Assembly (NCBI GenBank): GCA_002411615.1
Contig: DHOF01000109.1
Span: forward strand, 11,420-20,470
Origin: Ruminococcaceae bacterium UBA5397
GTDB taxonomy: Bacteria > Bacillota > Clostridia > Oscillospirales > Acutalibacteraceae
Length of the DNA stretch: 9,051 bases
Direction: 5' to 3'
Shown here: piece after piece, positions 1 through 6,657 of the stretch
Layout of the letters: each line of letters opens with the position of its first letter
Position numbering within the stretch: the stretch's first letter is position 1
Notes under the pieces: model-generated
The model's database searches: none
What the model saw: only the letters and a program-made list of their open reading frames with translations
What the model was told of the DNA's origin: nothing
Program-made: the position numbers and the translations under genes

Positions 1-423
1 AAAATGCAGCCCGGAATGCAGCAGCAAATGGGTTGTATGAAGGGTTTCATGTATTTAATGGCAATCTATATGGCATATCTGGCTGCTGTAATTCCAGCCG
101 GTGTTGGTCTTTATTATATTGTAAACTCTATTCTGAATATTGGACGAATGCTTTTGATGAATAAATATTATTCACCGGAAGTTATGAACTCTCATATAGA
201 GGCTTCTCACCTTGCAAGGATGGAACTCAACGAAGCAGAAAAAGTTCCGCTTCCAGATGAAGTTCAGTTACAGCTTGCAGAAAAATTAGAGAGACGTATG
301 GAAGCGCAGAAAGCAAAGAAAAAGAAGACGTCAGGGAATAAAGATGCACAGGAGAAAAATTCTTCTGGAAAATTGCCGGCAAAAACAAAAAGTTCCAATG
401 ATTACTTAGGAAAAAAGAAATAA
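1..423 (+). CDS. yidC: Membrane protein insertase YidC/Oxa1 family, C-terminal part (5' end outside window)
   Basis: This is the 3' end of a YidC/Oxa1/SpoIIIJ-type insertase, which places membrane proteins in the cytoplasmic membrane with or without SecYEG. The reading frame is open from base 1, so the start lies upstream. A Met/Gln-rich stretch is followed by one long hydrophobic segment (about residues 16-43 of the visible part, with MAYLAAVIPAGVGLYYIVNS), which matches the last transmembrane helix of the family. After it comes a charged cytoplasmic tail of roughly 90 residues, rich in Lys and Gln with a KAKKKK run and ending DYLGKKK. Basic YidC tails are known to contact ribosomes; that role here is inferred. 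jag follows after 56 bp, the usual pairing in Bacillota. The stop codon is TAA. Confidence 0.9.
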   Translation, partial: KMQPGMQQQMGCMKGFMYLMAIYMAYLAAVIPAGVGLYYIVNSILNIGRMLLMNKYYSPEVMNSHIEASHLARMELNEAEKVPLPDEVQLQLAEKLERRMEAQKAKKKKTSGNKDAQEKNSSGKLPAKTKSSNDYLGKKK

Positions 424-479
424 AGAGAGAGAATAAGTGTTTTTTGGAATAAAAATGCTCTCAAAAGGAGGAAGCAGCG

Positions 480-1373
480 ATGAAAGAAGCCATCGGGATT
501 GGAGATACTGTAGAAAAAGCAAAAGAAGATGCTTATCAGAAACTCGGGGTGGAATCAGACGAAGTCGAGTATGAAGTTCTCGAGCTTCCAATCAAAAAGA
601 CGCTTGGCCTTTTTGGAGGAAATCCTGCAAAAGTAAGAGCTTATATAGAAGATAATTCAACAGAAATTGCGAAAAATTATCTTTCTTCGATTTTAGATGC
701 AATGGGTTTGGATGAGGTCGAAATCAAAACAGAGCCGCAGGAAAATGGAGCAATGTTAACGATTACCGGAGAAGATGTTGGTTTTATTATCGGCCATCGT
801 GGGGAGACTCTGGATGCCCTGCAGTATTTGAGCGGACTTGTTGTCAATCATAAACGGGACGATTATTTCCGTATTACGCTGGATATCGGAAATTACCGGG
901 AGAAACGCCGTGAAACCTTGGAATCCCTCGGAAAGAAAATGGCAGGAAAATCACTCAAATATGGCCGTAATTTTCCGTTGGAGCCAATGAATCCCTATGA
1001 GCGCAGAATTATTCACACTGCTGTTTCTGAAGTAGAAGGAGCAAAAAGCTGGAGTGAAGGACAAGATCTTGCACGCCATGTTGTGATCGGTCCGGAAGCC
1101 GGAGAGCGTCCGGTAAATTATAGAAATAATAACAGACGTCCTTATAATAATAATCACAGCGGCGGATTTCAGGGGCAGAATAGGCCATACCAAAATAATC
1201 ACTATCCTGCAAGAACAAATCATCCTGCACCGGTTTATGGCAGAATTGATCGTTCTCCAGAAGAAAAGCCTGCTTTTAATTCTCCTAAACCAGAGCAGAG
1301 AGAAGTTTCTGCAGAGGCAAAAACACCATTTCTTTATGGCAGAATTGATGTCAAAAAAGAGAAGGAAGAATAA
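480..1373 (+). CDS. jag: RNA-binding protein Jag/KhpB (EloR), Jag_N-KH-R3H, with extended low-complexity tail
   Basis: Jag (KhpB/EloR) is a cytoplasmic RNA-binding protein that in Gram-positive bacteria partners with KhpA and influences cell elongation. The Jag_N domain covers about residues 1-52 and contains the typical KKTLGLFGG turn at 39-47. A KH-type domain follows (about 75-145), with the GxxG loop GHRG at 105-108. The R3H domain (about 150-207) has the signature Arg175-x3-His179 and the conserved end RHVVIGPE. The remaining ~88 residues are a low-complexity tail rich in Asn, Arg, Pro and Tyr, with the pentapeptide YGRID at 253-257 and 286-290, the second near the C-terminus. The linker between Jag_N and KH is short. 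A strong AAAAGGAGG site ends 8 nt before the ATG, which fixes the start. It is probably co-transcribed with yidC. Confidence 0.93.
   Translation: MKEAIGIGDTVEKAKEDAYQKLGVESDEVEYEVLELPIKKTLGLFGGNPAKVRAYIEDNSTEIAKNYLSSILDAMGLDEVEIKTEPQENGAMLTITGEDVGFIIGHRGETLDALQYLSGLVVNHKRDDYFRITLDIGNYREKRRETLESLGKKMAGKSLKYGRNFPLEPMNPYERRIIHTAVSEVEGAKSWSEGQDLARHVVIGPEAGERPVNYRNNNRRPYNNNHSGGFQGQNRPYQNNHYPARTNHPAPVYGRIDRSPEEKPAFNSPKPEQREVSAEAKTPFLYGRIDVKKEKEE
1234..1349 (+). repeat. Two 17-bp direct repeats in the jag tail encoding YGRID
   Basis: TTTATGGCAGAATTGAT occurs exactly at 1234-1250 and again at 1333-1349, 99 bp apart and in the same reading frame. Both copies encode YGRID, after Val in the first and after Leu in the second. 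Identity at the DNA level suggests either a recent internal duplication or conserved codon choice around a short linear motif. Confidence 0.8.
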
Positions 1374-1417
1374 AAAACCATTGCCGCAGAGATCGTGCAT
1401 GGATGCATAAAAAAATC

Positions 1418-1457
1418 GGGGAGGCGTCCGCGTTTAGATCGCGGCGTCTCCCCTTTT
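1418..1457 (+). terminator. Strong hairpin with short U-tract between jag and mnmE (terminator or attenuator)
   Basis: The arm at 1418-1432 (GGGGAGGCGTCCGCG) pairs with 1440-1453 (CGCGGCGTCTCCCC) as a 14-bp stem with two G-U pairs and one bulged C. The loop is the 7-nt TTTAGAT. Only TTTTAT follows, and an A-run lies just upstream. The shape is that of a rho-independent terminator ending the yidC-jag unit. The short T-tract and the closeness of the mnmE ribosome site leave open partial termination or an mRNA processing/stability role. Confidence 0.72.
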
Positions 1458-1491
1458 ATCTGATGATTTCAAAAAGGAGTCGCTTTTTTAT

Positions 1492-2853
1492 ATGAGAACC
1501 ATTGCCGCAATCAGCACACCGCCTGGAGAAGGTGGAATTGGAATCGTACGGATTTCCGGAGCTGATGCTCAAAAAATTGCCGATCAAGTTTTTCATTCCG
1601 TTTCTGGTAAAAAAATAGAATCTTTGCCTGGATACACTTCCCTATTTGGGACTGTTTCTGATGGAAAAGAAACTTTTGATCAATGTGTTGCTTCCAATTT
1701 TCGAGCTCCAAAAAGCTATACGGGCGAAAATGTAGTAGAACTTTCCTGTCATGGAGGCCCATTCCTTTTGAGAAAACTGCTCTCTGCCTGTTATGCGGCA
1801 GGAGCGCGTCCGGCAGAACCGGGAGAGTTTACAAAGCAGGCTTTTCTCAATGGAAAGATGGATTTGACGCAGGCGGAATCCGTTATGGAAATGATCGGTG
1901 CAAAAAGTGAAGGGGCTGCTCGTGCTGCCCGCGCGGGACAATCTGGAAAGCTTCATGAATCGATTTGCAAAGTGAAAGACGAATTGATGGATGCAACCTC
2001 CCATTTAGCAGCTTGGGCGGATTATCCTGATGATGATGTGCCGCAGGTGGATGATGAAGTGCTGAAAAAGCAACTTTGTGACAGCACAGACTGTCTGCAA
2101 AAACTTTATGATGGGTTTGGAGCAGGTCAAGTTCTCTGTGATGGCATTGATACGGTCATTGTAGGACGTCCTAACGTTGGAAAGAGTACATTGATGAATT
2201 TACTCTCTGGAACACAAAAAAGCATTGTAACGGCTTTTGCGGGAACAACAAGAGATATTGTAGAAGATACCATCTCCCTAGGTGGAATTCCGCTTCACCT
2301 TGCAGATACTGCCGGCCTGCGGGAGAGCAGTGATCCCATTGAACAGATCGGTGTTGAGCGGACAAGGGAACGTCTAAATCATGCACAGCTGATTCTTGCG
2401 GTTTTTGATTCTTCCGAATCACTTACAGAAGAAGATCAAAAGCTTTTGCAGTCGATTGGAAATGTTCCGGCAGTTGCAGTGATTAATAAAGCGGATTTGC
2501 AAAATAAATTAGACGAAGAGTATATTAGTAAATACATTAAACAAAAAGTATATATATCAGCATTAAAGGGCGAAGGGATCGAAGCGCTGACGGATGTGAT
2601 TAAAACAATTTTTCACACAAGAGAGATTGATCCTTCAGCAGGAATTCTATTTACGGAACGTCAGAAAGATGTGATTCGGCGGGCATTGGAATGCACGAAA
2701 GAAGCGCGGGACGCATTTTTAAGCGGAATGACGCTGGATGCGGTTACAGTCAGCGTGGAAGGAGCGCTTTCTGCGCTTTTGGAATTTACCGGAGAGAGAG
2801 TAACCGATACGGTTGTAGAAGAAGTTTTTAAAAACTTCTGTGTAGGCAAATAG
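1492..2853 (+). CDS. mnmE: tRNA modification GTPase MnmE (TrmE/ThdF)
   Basis: MnmE, together with MnmG, installs the carboxymethylaminomethyl group (cmnm5U) on wobble uridine 34 of certain tRNAs; it binds a folate donor and uses GTP. The N-terminal folate-binding domain (about 1-118) starts with TIAAISTPPGEGGIGIVRIS and is followed by the helical domain. The inserted G domain carries G1 GRPNVGKS (225-232), G2 TTRD (252-255), G3 DTAG (272-275), G4 NKAD (332-335) and a SALKG-type G5 (356-360). The protein ends with the family's diagnostic CVGK (450-453), whose Cys is functionally important. The 453-residue length is normal. AGGAG at 1475-1479 lies 12 nt before the ATG. mnmG follows 50 bp downstream, so the two partner subunits are likely co-expressed. 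Confidence 0.97.
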   Translation: MRTIAAISTPPGEGGIGIVRISGADAQKIADQVFHSVSGKKIESLPGYTSLFGTVSDGKETFDQCVASNFRAPKSYTGENVVELSCHGGPFLLRKLLSACYAAGARPAEPGEFTKQAFLNGKMDLTQAESVMEMIGAKSEGAARAARAGQSGKLHESICKVKDELMDATSHLAAWADYPDDDVPQVDDEVLKKQLCDSTDCLQKLYDGFGAGQVLCDGIDTVIVGRPNVGKSTLMNLLSGTQKSIVTAFAGTTRDIVEDTISLGGIPLHLADTAGLRESSDPIEQIGVERTRERLNHAQLILAVFDSSESLTEEDQKLLQSIGNVPAVAVINKADLQNKLDEEYISKYIKQKVYISALKGEGIEALTDVIKTIFHTREIDPSAGILFTERQKDVIRRALECTKEARDAFLSGMTLDAVTVSVEGALSALLEFTGERVTDTVVEEVFKNFCVGK

Positions 2854-2903
2854 TTTTCAACTTAAAATACGGACAATGTGGAAAATTATAAGGGAGACAG
2901 AAC

Positions 2904-4802
2904 ATGGGAACTGAGTATGAAGCGGAAAATTGCGAGGTTGCGGTTATCGGTGCAGGACATGCCGGAATAGAGGCAGGGCTTGCCAGTGCGCGGCTTGGCG
3001 CGAAGACGATTGTTTTTACGATTAATCTGGATGCGGTTGGAAATTGTCCTTGTAATCCTTCCATCGGAGGAACAGCAAAAGGGCATCTTGTAAGAGAAAT
3101 TGATGCGCTGGGCGGCGAAATGGGAAAAACAGCAGATCAGACGTTTTTGCAGAGTCGGATGCTGAATTTAGGAAAAGGGCCGGCCGTGCATTCTCTGCGG
3201 TGTCAGATTGACCGCCGGGAGTATTCCAAAGTAATGAAGCATAAGCTGGAATTACAAGATGGATTGGAGCTCAAGCAGGCCGAAGTAACGGAATTAACGA
3301 AAGAAGACGATGGCTGGAAACTGGTTACTCGAATGGGAGCTGTCTATCACACAAAAGCAGTAGTGGTTGCAACAGGAACTTTTCTTGGAGGAAAAGTTTA
3401 TGTGGGAGATGTCAGTTATAAAAGTGGGCCGGATGGCATGTTCCCCGCAAGCTTTCTCACACAGAGTCTTGTAAAATTAGGCCTTCGTCTGCGCCGTTTT
3501 AAGACCGGAACGCCGGCGCGGGTAAAACGTGGGTCCATCAATTTTACAGGTCTTGAAGAACAATGCGGAGATGAACCGGTTGTCCCATTTTCCTATGATA
3601 CACTTGTTCCGGGAAAGAATAAGGCAGTATGTCATGTTTCGTGGACAAATGATCGTACAAAAGAAGTTATTCTGAAAAACATTGGTCGCAGTCCGCTTTA
3701 TGCGGGAAAAATTGAAGGAATCGGGCCGCGGTACTGCCCTAGTATTGAAGATAAAATTATGCGCTTTAAAGACAAGCCGCGTCATCAGCTATTTATTGAG
3801 CCATGCGGAATGGATACGGAAGAGATGTATTTGCAGGGCATGAGTTCTTCTTTGCCGGAAGATGTTCAGCTGGCGTTTTATCATACGATCAAAGGGTTGG
3901 AACATGTGCAGATCATGCGATTTGCCTATGCAATCGAATATGATTGCGTGGACCCTCTGCAAATGGAAAATACATTGGAGTTTACAGATTTTCCGGGTCT
4001 TTATGGAGCCGGACAGTTTAATGGATCTTCCGGATATGAGGAAGCCGCCGCACAGGGAATTGTCGCAGGAATTAATGCGGCATTGAAAGTGAAAAATCGT
4101 CCGCCGATGATTCTTGACAGAGCAAGCTCTTATATTGGAACATTAGTAGATGATTTGGTGACAAAAGGGGTAATGGACCCTTACCGCATGATGACTTCCC
4201 GCAGTGAATATCGTTTGGTACTGCGGCAAGATAATGCAGATGAGCGTCTGACCCCGATTGGAAGAAAAATCGGTTTGATTTCAGATGAGCGCTGGGAACG
4301 TTTTCTCCAAAAGGAAGAACAGAAAAAAGAAGAAAGAATGCGTGCGGAAAAGACCATTCTATCGCCGTCTGAGGTACTCAATCAGCTTCTTGTTTCACGT
4401 GGAACAACGCCGGTTTCCAGCGGCGTAAGATTTTCTGATTTGTTAAAACGCCCGGAGCTTTCTTATAAAGCTTTGGAGCCTATCGATACCACTCGTCCCG
4501 ATCTTCCGGAGGCAATTTTTGAGAATGTAGAGATTGAGTTAAAATACGAAGGATATATTCGTCGCCAGAAATCCGAGATTGAAGAGATGCGCCGATTAGA
4601 AGGAAAACAGCTTCCAAAAGGGGCAGACTATCAAACAATCACAGGACTGCGTTCAGAGGCACAGGAAAAGCTAAATCGTGTGCGTCCTGCCAATATTGGT
4701 CAGGCAAGCCGAATTTCGGGAGTCAGCCCTGCTGATATCAGTGTCCTTTTAATTTGGCTGCAGAAAGAGAGCAGAAAGGAACAGATCAATGGAGAACATT
4801 GA
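2904..4802 (+). CDS. mnmG: tRNA uridine-5-carboxymethylaminomethyl modification enzyme MnmG (GidA)
   Basis: MnmG is the FAD- and NADH-dependent partner of MnmE in cmnm5U34 tRNA modification and works in the cytoplasm as a heterotetramer. The N-terminal dinucleotide fold has GAGHAG at 16-21. The family signature NPSIGGTAKGHLVREIDALGG follows Cys50, and RYCPSIEDK contains Cys278; these two cysteines match the conserved E. coli pair C47/C277. The second FAD-contact signature, GQFNGSSGYEEAAAQG, is at 370-385. The C-terminal helical domain with LLKRPELSY contacts MnmE and tRNA in relatives. At 632 residues it is full length. AGGGAG at 2891-2896 supports the ATG. The 3' end overlaps rsmG by 14 nt, implying coupled translation. 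A near-perfect parS site is embedded at codons 496-501. Confidence 0.97.
   Translation: MGTEYEAENCEVAVIGAGHAGIEAGLASARLGAKTIVFTINLDAVGNCPCNPSIGGTAKGHLVREIDALGGEMGKTADQTFLQSRMLNLGKGPAVHSLRCQIDRREYSKVMKHKLELQDGLELKQAEVTELTKEDDGWKLVTRMGAVYHTKAVVVATGTFLGGKVYVGDVSYKSGPDGMFPASFLTQSLVKLGLRLRRFKTGTPARVKRGSINFTGLEEQCGDEPVVPFSYDTLVPGKNKAVCHVSWTNDRTKEVILKNIGRSPLYAGKIEGIGPRYCPSIEDKIMRFKDKPRHQLFIEPCGMDTEEMYLQGMSSSLPEDVQLAFYHTIKGLEHVQIMRFAYAIEYDCVDPLQMENTLEFTDFPGLYGAGQFNGSSGYEEAAAQGIVAGINAALKVKNRPPMILDRASSYIGTLVDDLVTKGVMDPYRMMTSRSEYRLVLRQDNADERLTPIGRKIGLISDERWERFLQKEEQKKEERMRAEKTILSPSEVLNQLLVSRGTTPVSSGVRFSDLLKRPELSYKALEPIDTTRPDLPEAIFENVEIELKYEGYIRRQKSEIEEMRRLEGKQLPKGADYQTITGLRSEAQEKLNRVRPANIGQASRISGVSPADISVLLIWLQKESRKEQINGEH
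4391..4406. promoter_or_regulatory. parS: Second parS site, inside the mnmG coding sequence
   Basis: TGTTTCACGTGGAACA differs from the perfect parS palindrome TGTTTCACGTGAAACA at one base. Read on the other strand it is TGTTCCACGTGAAACA, which fits the B. subtilis consensus TGTTNCACGTGAAACA. It covers the last base of mnmG codon 496 through codon 501 (V-S-R-G-T). It lies about 2.1 kb upstream of the perfect site. ParB binding is inferred from the match. Confidence 0.75.
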
Positions 4803-5499
4803 ATCCTATCTGATTGAGCAGGCAGAAATCTGTAAGATTAAAATCGCCCCCCCATTAGCAGAGGCTTTTCAGATTTATTTGGAACAACTTCTCGAATGGA
4901 ATGAAAAAATTAATTTGACGGCAGTTACTGATCCAAAAGAAGCTGTCATGAAGCATTTTATTGACAGTTTATATCTGACGAAATTTGTCGATTTTTCTGG
5001 TAAAAATCTCATTGATGTTGGTTCCGGCGCCGGCTTTCCCGGAATCCCATTAAAACTTTTTGAACCATCCCTTTCGGTTACTTTGCTTGATAGTCTTCAA
5101 AAACGCTTGCGTGTGCTAGATAATATTTGCCAAAGACTGCAGATTGAAACAAAACAGATTCATGGCAGAGCAGAAGAATGCGGACAAAATTTAGAACTGC
5201 GAGGCAAATTTGATCTTGTTTCTGCACGAGCAGTAGCTCAGCTTCCCCTTCTCTGCGAATATTGTTTACCATTTTTAAAACGGGGAGGCCTTTTTTGCGC
5301 GATGAAAGGGCCGCAGCCTCAAAAGGAGATTGAGTCTGCCCAACATGCTTTAAAAGAGCTTGGCGCAGAAGTTGAAGCAGTCAAGAAATATTCTTTGCCG
5401 GATGGCGAAGGCCGGAGTTTGATTTTAATTCGGCAAAAACAATTCATGCCGAAAAAATATCCACGTCCGGGTGGAAAAATAAAAAAACAACTTTTATAA
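4789..5499 (+). CDS. rsmG: 16S rRNA (guanine-N7)-methyltransferase RsmG (GidB)
   Basis: RsmG uses S-adenosylmethionine to methylate N7 of G527 (E. coli numbering) in the 530 loop of 16S rRNA. The Rossmann-type fold is marked by the SAM-binding motif DVGSGAGFPG at 76-85, preceded by the family motifs NLTA (42-45) and HFIDS (56-60). SARAVAQLP and a Gly-rich FLKRGG turn follow. The length of 236 residues is normal, and the C-terminus is basic. The start overlaps the mnmG end by 14 nt, with AAAGGA (4775-4780) inside mnmG, so translation is probably coupled. An uninterrupted C7 run (4847-4853, Ala20-Pro21-Pro22) lies near the start and is a plausible slippage site. A terminator follows directly, closing the mnmE-mnmG-rsmG unit. 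Confidence 0.96.
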   Translation: MENIESYLIEQAEICKIKIAPPLAEAFQIYLEQLLEWNEKINLTAVTDPKEAVMKHFIDSLYLTKFVDFSGKNLIDVGSGAGFPGIPLKLFEPSLSVTLLDSLQKRLRVLDNICQRLQIETKQIHGRAEECGQNLELRGKFDLVSARAVAQLPLLCEYCLPFLKRGGLFCAMKGPQPQKEIESAQHALKELGAEVEAVKKYSLPDGEGRSLILIRQKQFMPKKYPRPGGKIKKQLL

Positions 5500-5504
5500 G
5501 GCGT

Positions 5505-5557
5505 AAAAAAGACCCACTTTTTCTTTGTAAGATGCAGAGAAAGAGTAGGCTTTTTTA
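5505..5557 (+). terminator. Rho-independent terminator after rsmG
   Basis: AAAAAAGACCCACTTTTTCTTT (5505-5526, read in two halves) pairs with 5537-5556 as a stem of about 20 bp, with a bulged A5512, one C/A mismatch and G-U pairs. A loop of roughly 10 nt separates the arms. The distal arm ends in TTTTTT (5551-5556), which doubles as the U-tract. The proximal A-run could give a U-tract on the other strand, but no convergent gene is present. Confidence 0.75.
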
Positions 5558-5598
5558 TTAAAAATTTTTCTGAATTTTTTTAAAATTGTTCGCAGAAA

Positions 5599-5627
5599 GT
5601 GACAAAATATTTGGCTTTTCATATGGT
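5599..5627 (+). promoter_or_regulatory. Putative sigma-A promoter of noc
   Basis: GTGACA at 5599-5604 (5 of 6 to TTGACA) is separated by exactly 17 bp from TATGGT at 5622-5627 (4 of 6 to TATAAT). This predicts a transcription start near 5634 and a leader of about 28 nt before the noc ATG. It lies just downstream of the rsmG terminator, where a new promoter is expected. The -10 match is only moderate. Confidence 0.5.
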
Positions 5628-5661
5628 ATTCTATGGACAAGGCGGGAGGGAAAAATCACAA

Positions 5662-6450
5662 ATGCGTCAGAAAATTTTAGAACTGAATATTGACGCGATC
5701 CATCCGAATCCCTCTCAGCCAAGAAAATTTTTCGGAGAAGAAGAACTTCGTTCTCTTGCAGAAAGTATCCAGAGAAACGGATTGATTCAGCCAATCGTTG
5801 TTCGCAGAACTTTAAAAGGATATGAGCTGGTTGCGGGAGAACGGAGGCTTCGTGCTTGCAAAATGGCAGGATTATGGGTAATTCCAGCGGTCCTTTCAGA
5901 ATATTCTGAAAATGAGAGTGCAGTTATGGCATTAATCGAGAACTTGCAGCGTTCCAATCTAAATCTATTTGAAGAAGCAGAAGGAATCCGGCGCCTTATG
6001 CAGAAAGCAAACCTGACGCAGGAAGAATGTGCGCAGCGCTTGGGGAAAAGCCAATCGTCTGTGGCAAATAAATTACGCCTGCTGAACCTTTCTCTCGATT
6101 TGCGGCAACAAATTATTTCTGCAGGACTCACAGAGCGTCATGCCAGAGCACTGCTTCGGCTGCCGGAAAAATCCCGTCAAAAAACATTGGACTCCATTTT
6201 AAGTCAAAAATTAAATGTCCAGCAGACGGAGCAAATGGTGGACAAACTTCTAAATCCAAATAAAAAGCAAAAATCTTCCGCACCACGCAGACTTTTAATC
6301 ATTAAAGACGTGCGGATTTTTGGAAATACAATTGATCATGCGGTAAAAACATTGCAGAGCGCAGGAGTGCAGGCCGAAGCGTCATGCAGCAAAAAGGAGG
6401 ATTGCCTCGAATGGGTGATCCGAATTACACAAAAAAAACGGCCTGCCTAA
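5662..6450 (+). CDS. noc: Nucleoid occlusion protein Noc (ParB-family CTPase)
   Basis: Noc is a ParB paralogue that binds scattered Noc sites on the chromosome and in Bacillus prevents septation over the nucleoid. The 262-residue protein has a CTP-binding N-domain with QPR (19-21), GERRLRA (59-65) and ENLQR (93-97), and an HTH at about 119-141. It ends in a C-terminal dimerisation region with GNTIDHAVKTLQSAGV. At the four positions that separate ParB (Arg/Thr/Ala/Gly in Caulobacter) from Noc (Gln/Lys/Lys/Arg) it has Gln131, Lys137, Asn142 and Arg159, so it is Noc-like. TERHARAL and LNVQQTE also match Bacillus Noc. The ATG at 5662 follows GGGAGG (5644-5649). Longer in-frame starts at 5599 (GTG) and 5623 (ATG) lack ribosome sites and overlap the promoter. 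From 5662 the Bacillus-type N-terminal membrane helix is missing. Confidence 0.88.
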   Translation: MRQKILELNIDAIHPNPSQPRKFFGEEELRSLAESIQRNGLIQPIVVRRTLKGYELVAGERRLRACKMAGLWVIPAVLSEYSENESAVMALIENLQRSNLNLFEEAEGIRRLMQKANLTQEECAQRLGKSQSSVANKLRLLNLSLDLRQQIISAGLTERHARALLRLPEKSRQKTLDSILSQKLNVQQTEQMVDKLLNPNKKQKSSAPRRLLIIKDVRIFGNTIDHAVKTLQSAGVQAEASCSKKEDCLEWVIRITQKKRPA

Positions 6451-6495
6451 AATTAATTACAAGTCATCCATTTCCTTATCATTTTTCCCGCAAGC

Positions 6496-6528
6496 AGGGG
6501 CTCGGTATCAAATGCCGGGTCCCTTTTT
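6496..6528 (+). terminator. Rho-independent terminator after noc
   Basis: AGGGGCTCGGTAT (6496-6508) pairs along all 13 bases with ATGCCGGGTCCCT (6512-6524), with three G-U pairs, around a CAA loop. A TTTTT tract (6524-6528) follows. It ends the noc transcript and insulates it from parAB. Confidence 0.88.
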
Positions 6529-6534
6529 GCGCGC

Positions 6535-6550
6535 TGTTTCACGTGAAACA
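6535..6550. promoter_or_regulatory. parS: parS centromere site, perfect palindrome
   Basis: TGTTTCACGTGAAACA is an exact 16-bp palindrome and an exact match to the bacterial parS consensus. ParB loads here as a CTP-dependent clamp and slides outward to build the segregation complex. The site sits 7 bp after the noc terminator and 33 bp before the parA -35 box. Clamp spreading could therefore reach the parAB promoter, though autoregulation is only inferred. Confidence 0.97.
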
Positions 6551-6583
6551 TGTAAAAACATCTGCAGAAAAGGGTAAAGAAGG

Positions 6584-6612
6584 TTGTCTCAAAAAGAGAG
6601 AAGTGATATAAT
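6584..6612 (+). promoter_or_regulatory. Sigma-A promoter with extended -10 for parA-parB
   Basis: TTGTCT (6584-6589) and a perfect TATAAT (6607-6612) are separated by 17 bp. The -10 is preceded by TGA, giving the extended form TGnTATAAT (6604-6612). Transcription is predicted to start near 6619, about 40 nt before the parA ATG. Confidence 0.85.
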
Positions 6613-6623
6613 AAAAGCCAAGT

Positions 6624-6650
6624 CCAATTTTAGAAAAATTGGGGGAGGTG
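6624..6650 (+). promoter_or_regulatory. Leader hairpin abutting the parA ribosome binding site
   Basis: CCAATTTT (6624-6631) pairs perfectly with AAAATTGG (6635-6642) around an AGA loop. The closing G-C pairs use the first two Gs of the G-run that continues into the ribosome site GGAGGTG (6644-6650), 7 nt before the ATG. The stem starts about 5 nt from the predicted transcript 5' end. It could protect the 5' end or tune ribosome access. Confidence 0.5.
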
Positions 6651-6657
6651 GAACGAA

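Noticed and set aside
904..920. parS half-site CGTGAAAC in jag
   Set aside because: The left half does not match the consensus, so the palindrome is missing.
951..1400. Long minus-strand open frames opposite jag, rsmG, serS and other genes
   Set aside because: They are antisense to clearly identified genes, have compositions typical of shadow frames (Phe/Leu/Ser/Arg-rich) and show no ribosome sites or family motifs.
5035..5048. Noc-site-like CTTTCCCGGAATCC in rsmG, and a similar weak match near 3988
   Set aside because: Only about 9-10 of 14 bases match ATTTCCCGGGAAAT, and the first is explained by the codons for the conserved GFPGIP of RsmG.
6431..6438. A8 run at the end of noc as a programmed frameshift site
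   Set aside because: It lies in the last few codons (QKKRPA), so slippage would change only the extreme tail, and no downstream frame would be joined meaningfully.
6384..6611. Open frame of 75 codons running from the end of noc across the intergenic region
   Set aside because: It overlaps noc in another frame and crosses the noc terminator, parS and the parA promoter; a chance ATG behind an AAAGGAGG-like stretch inside noc does not make it convincing.
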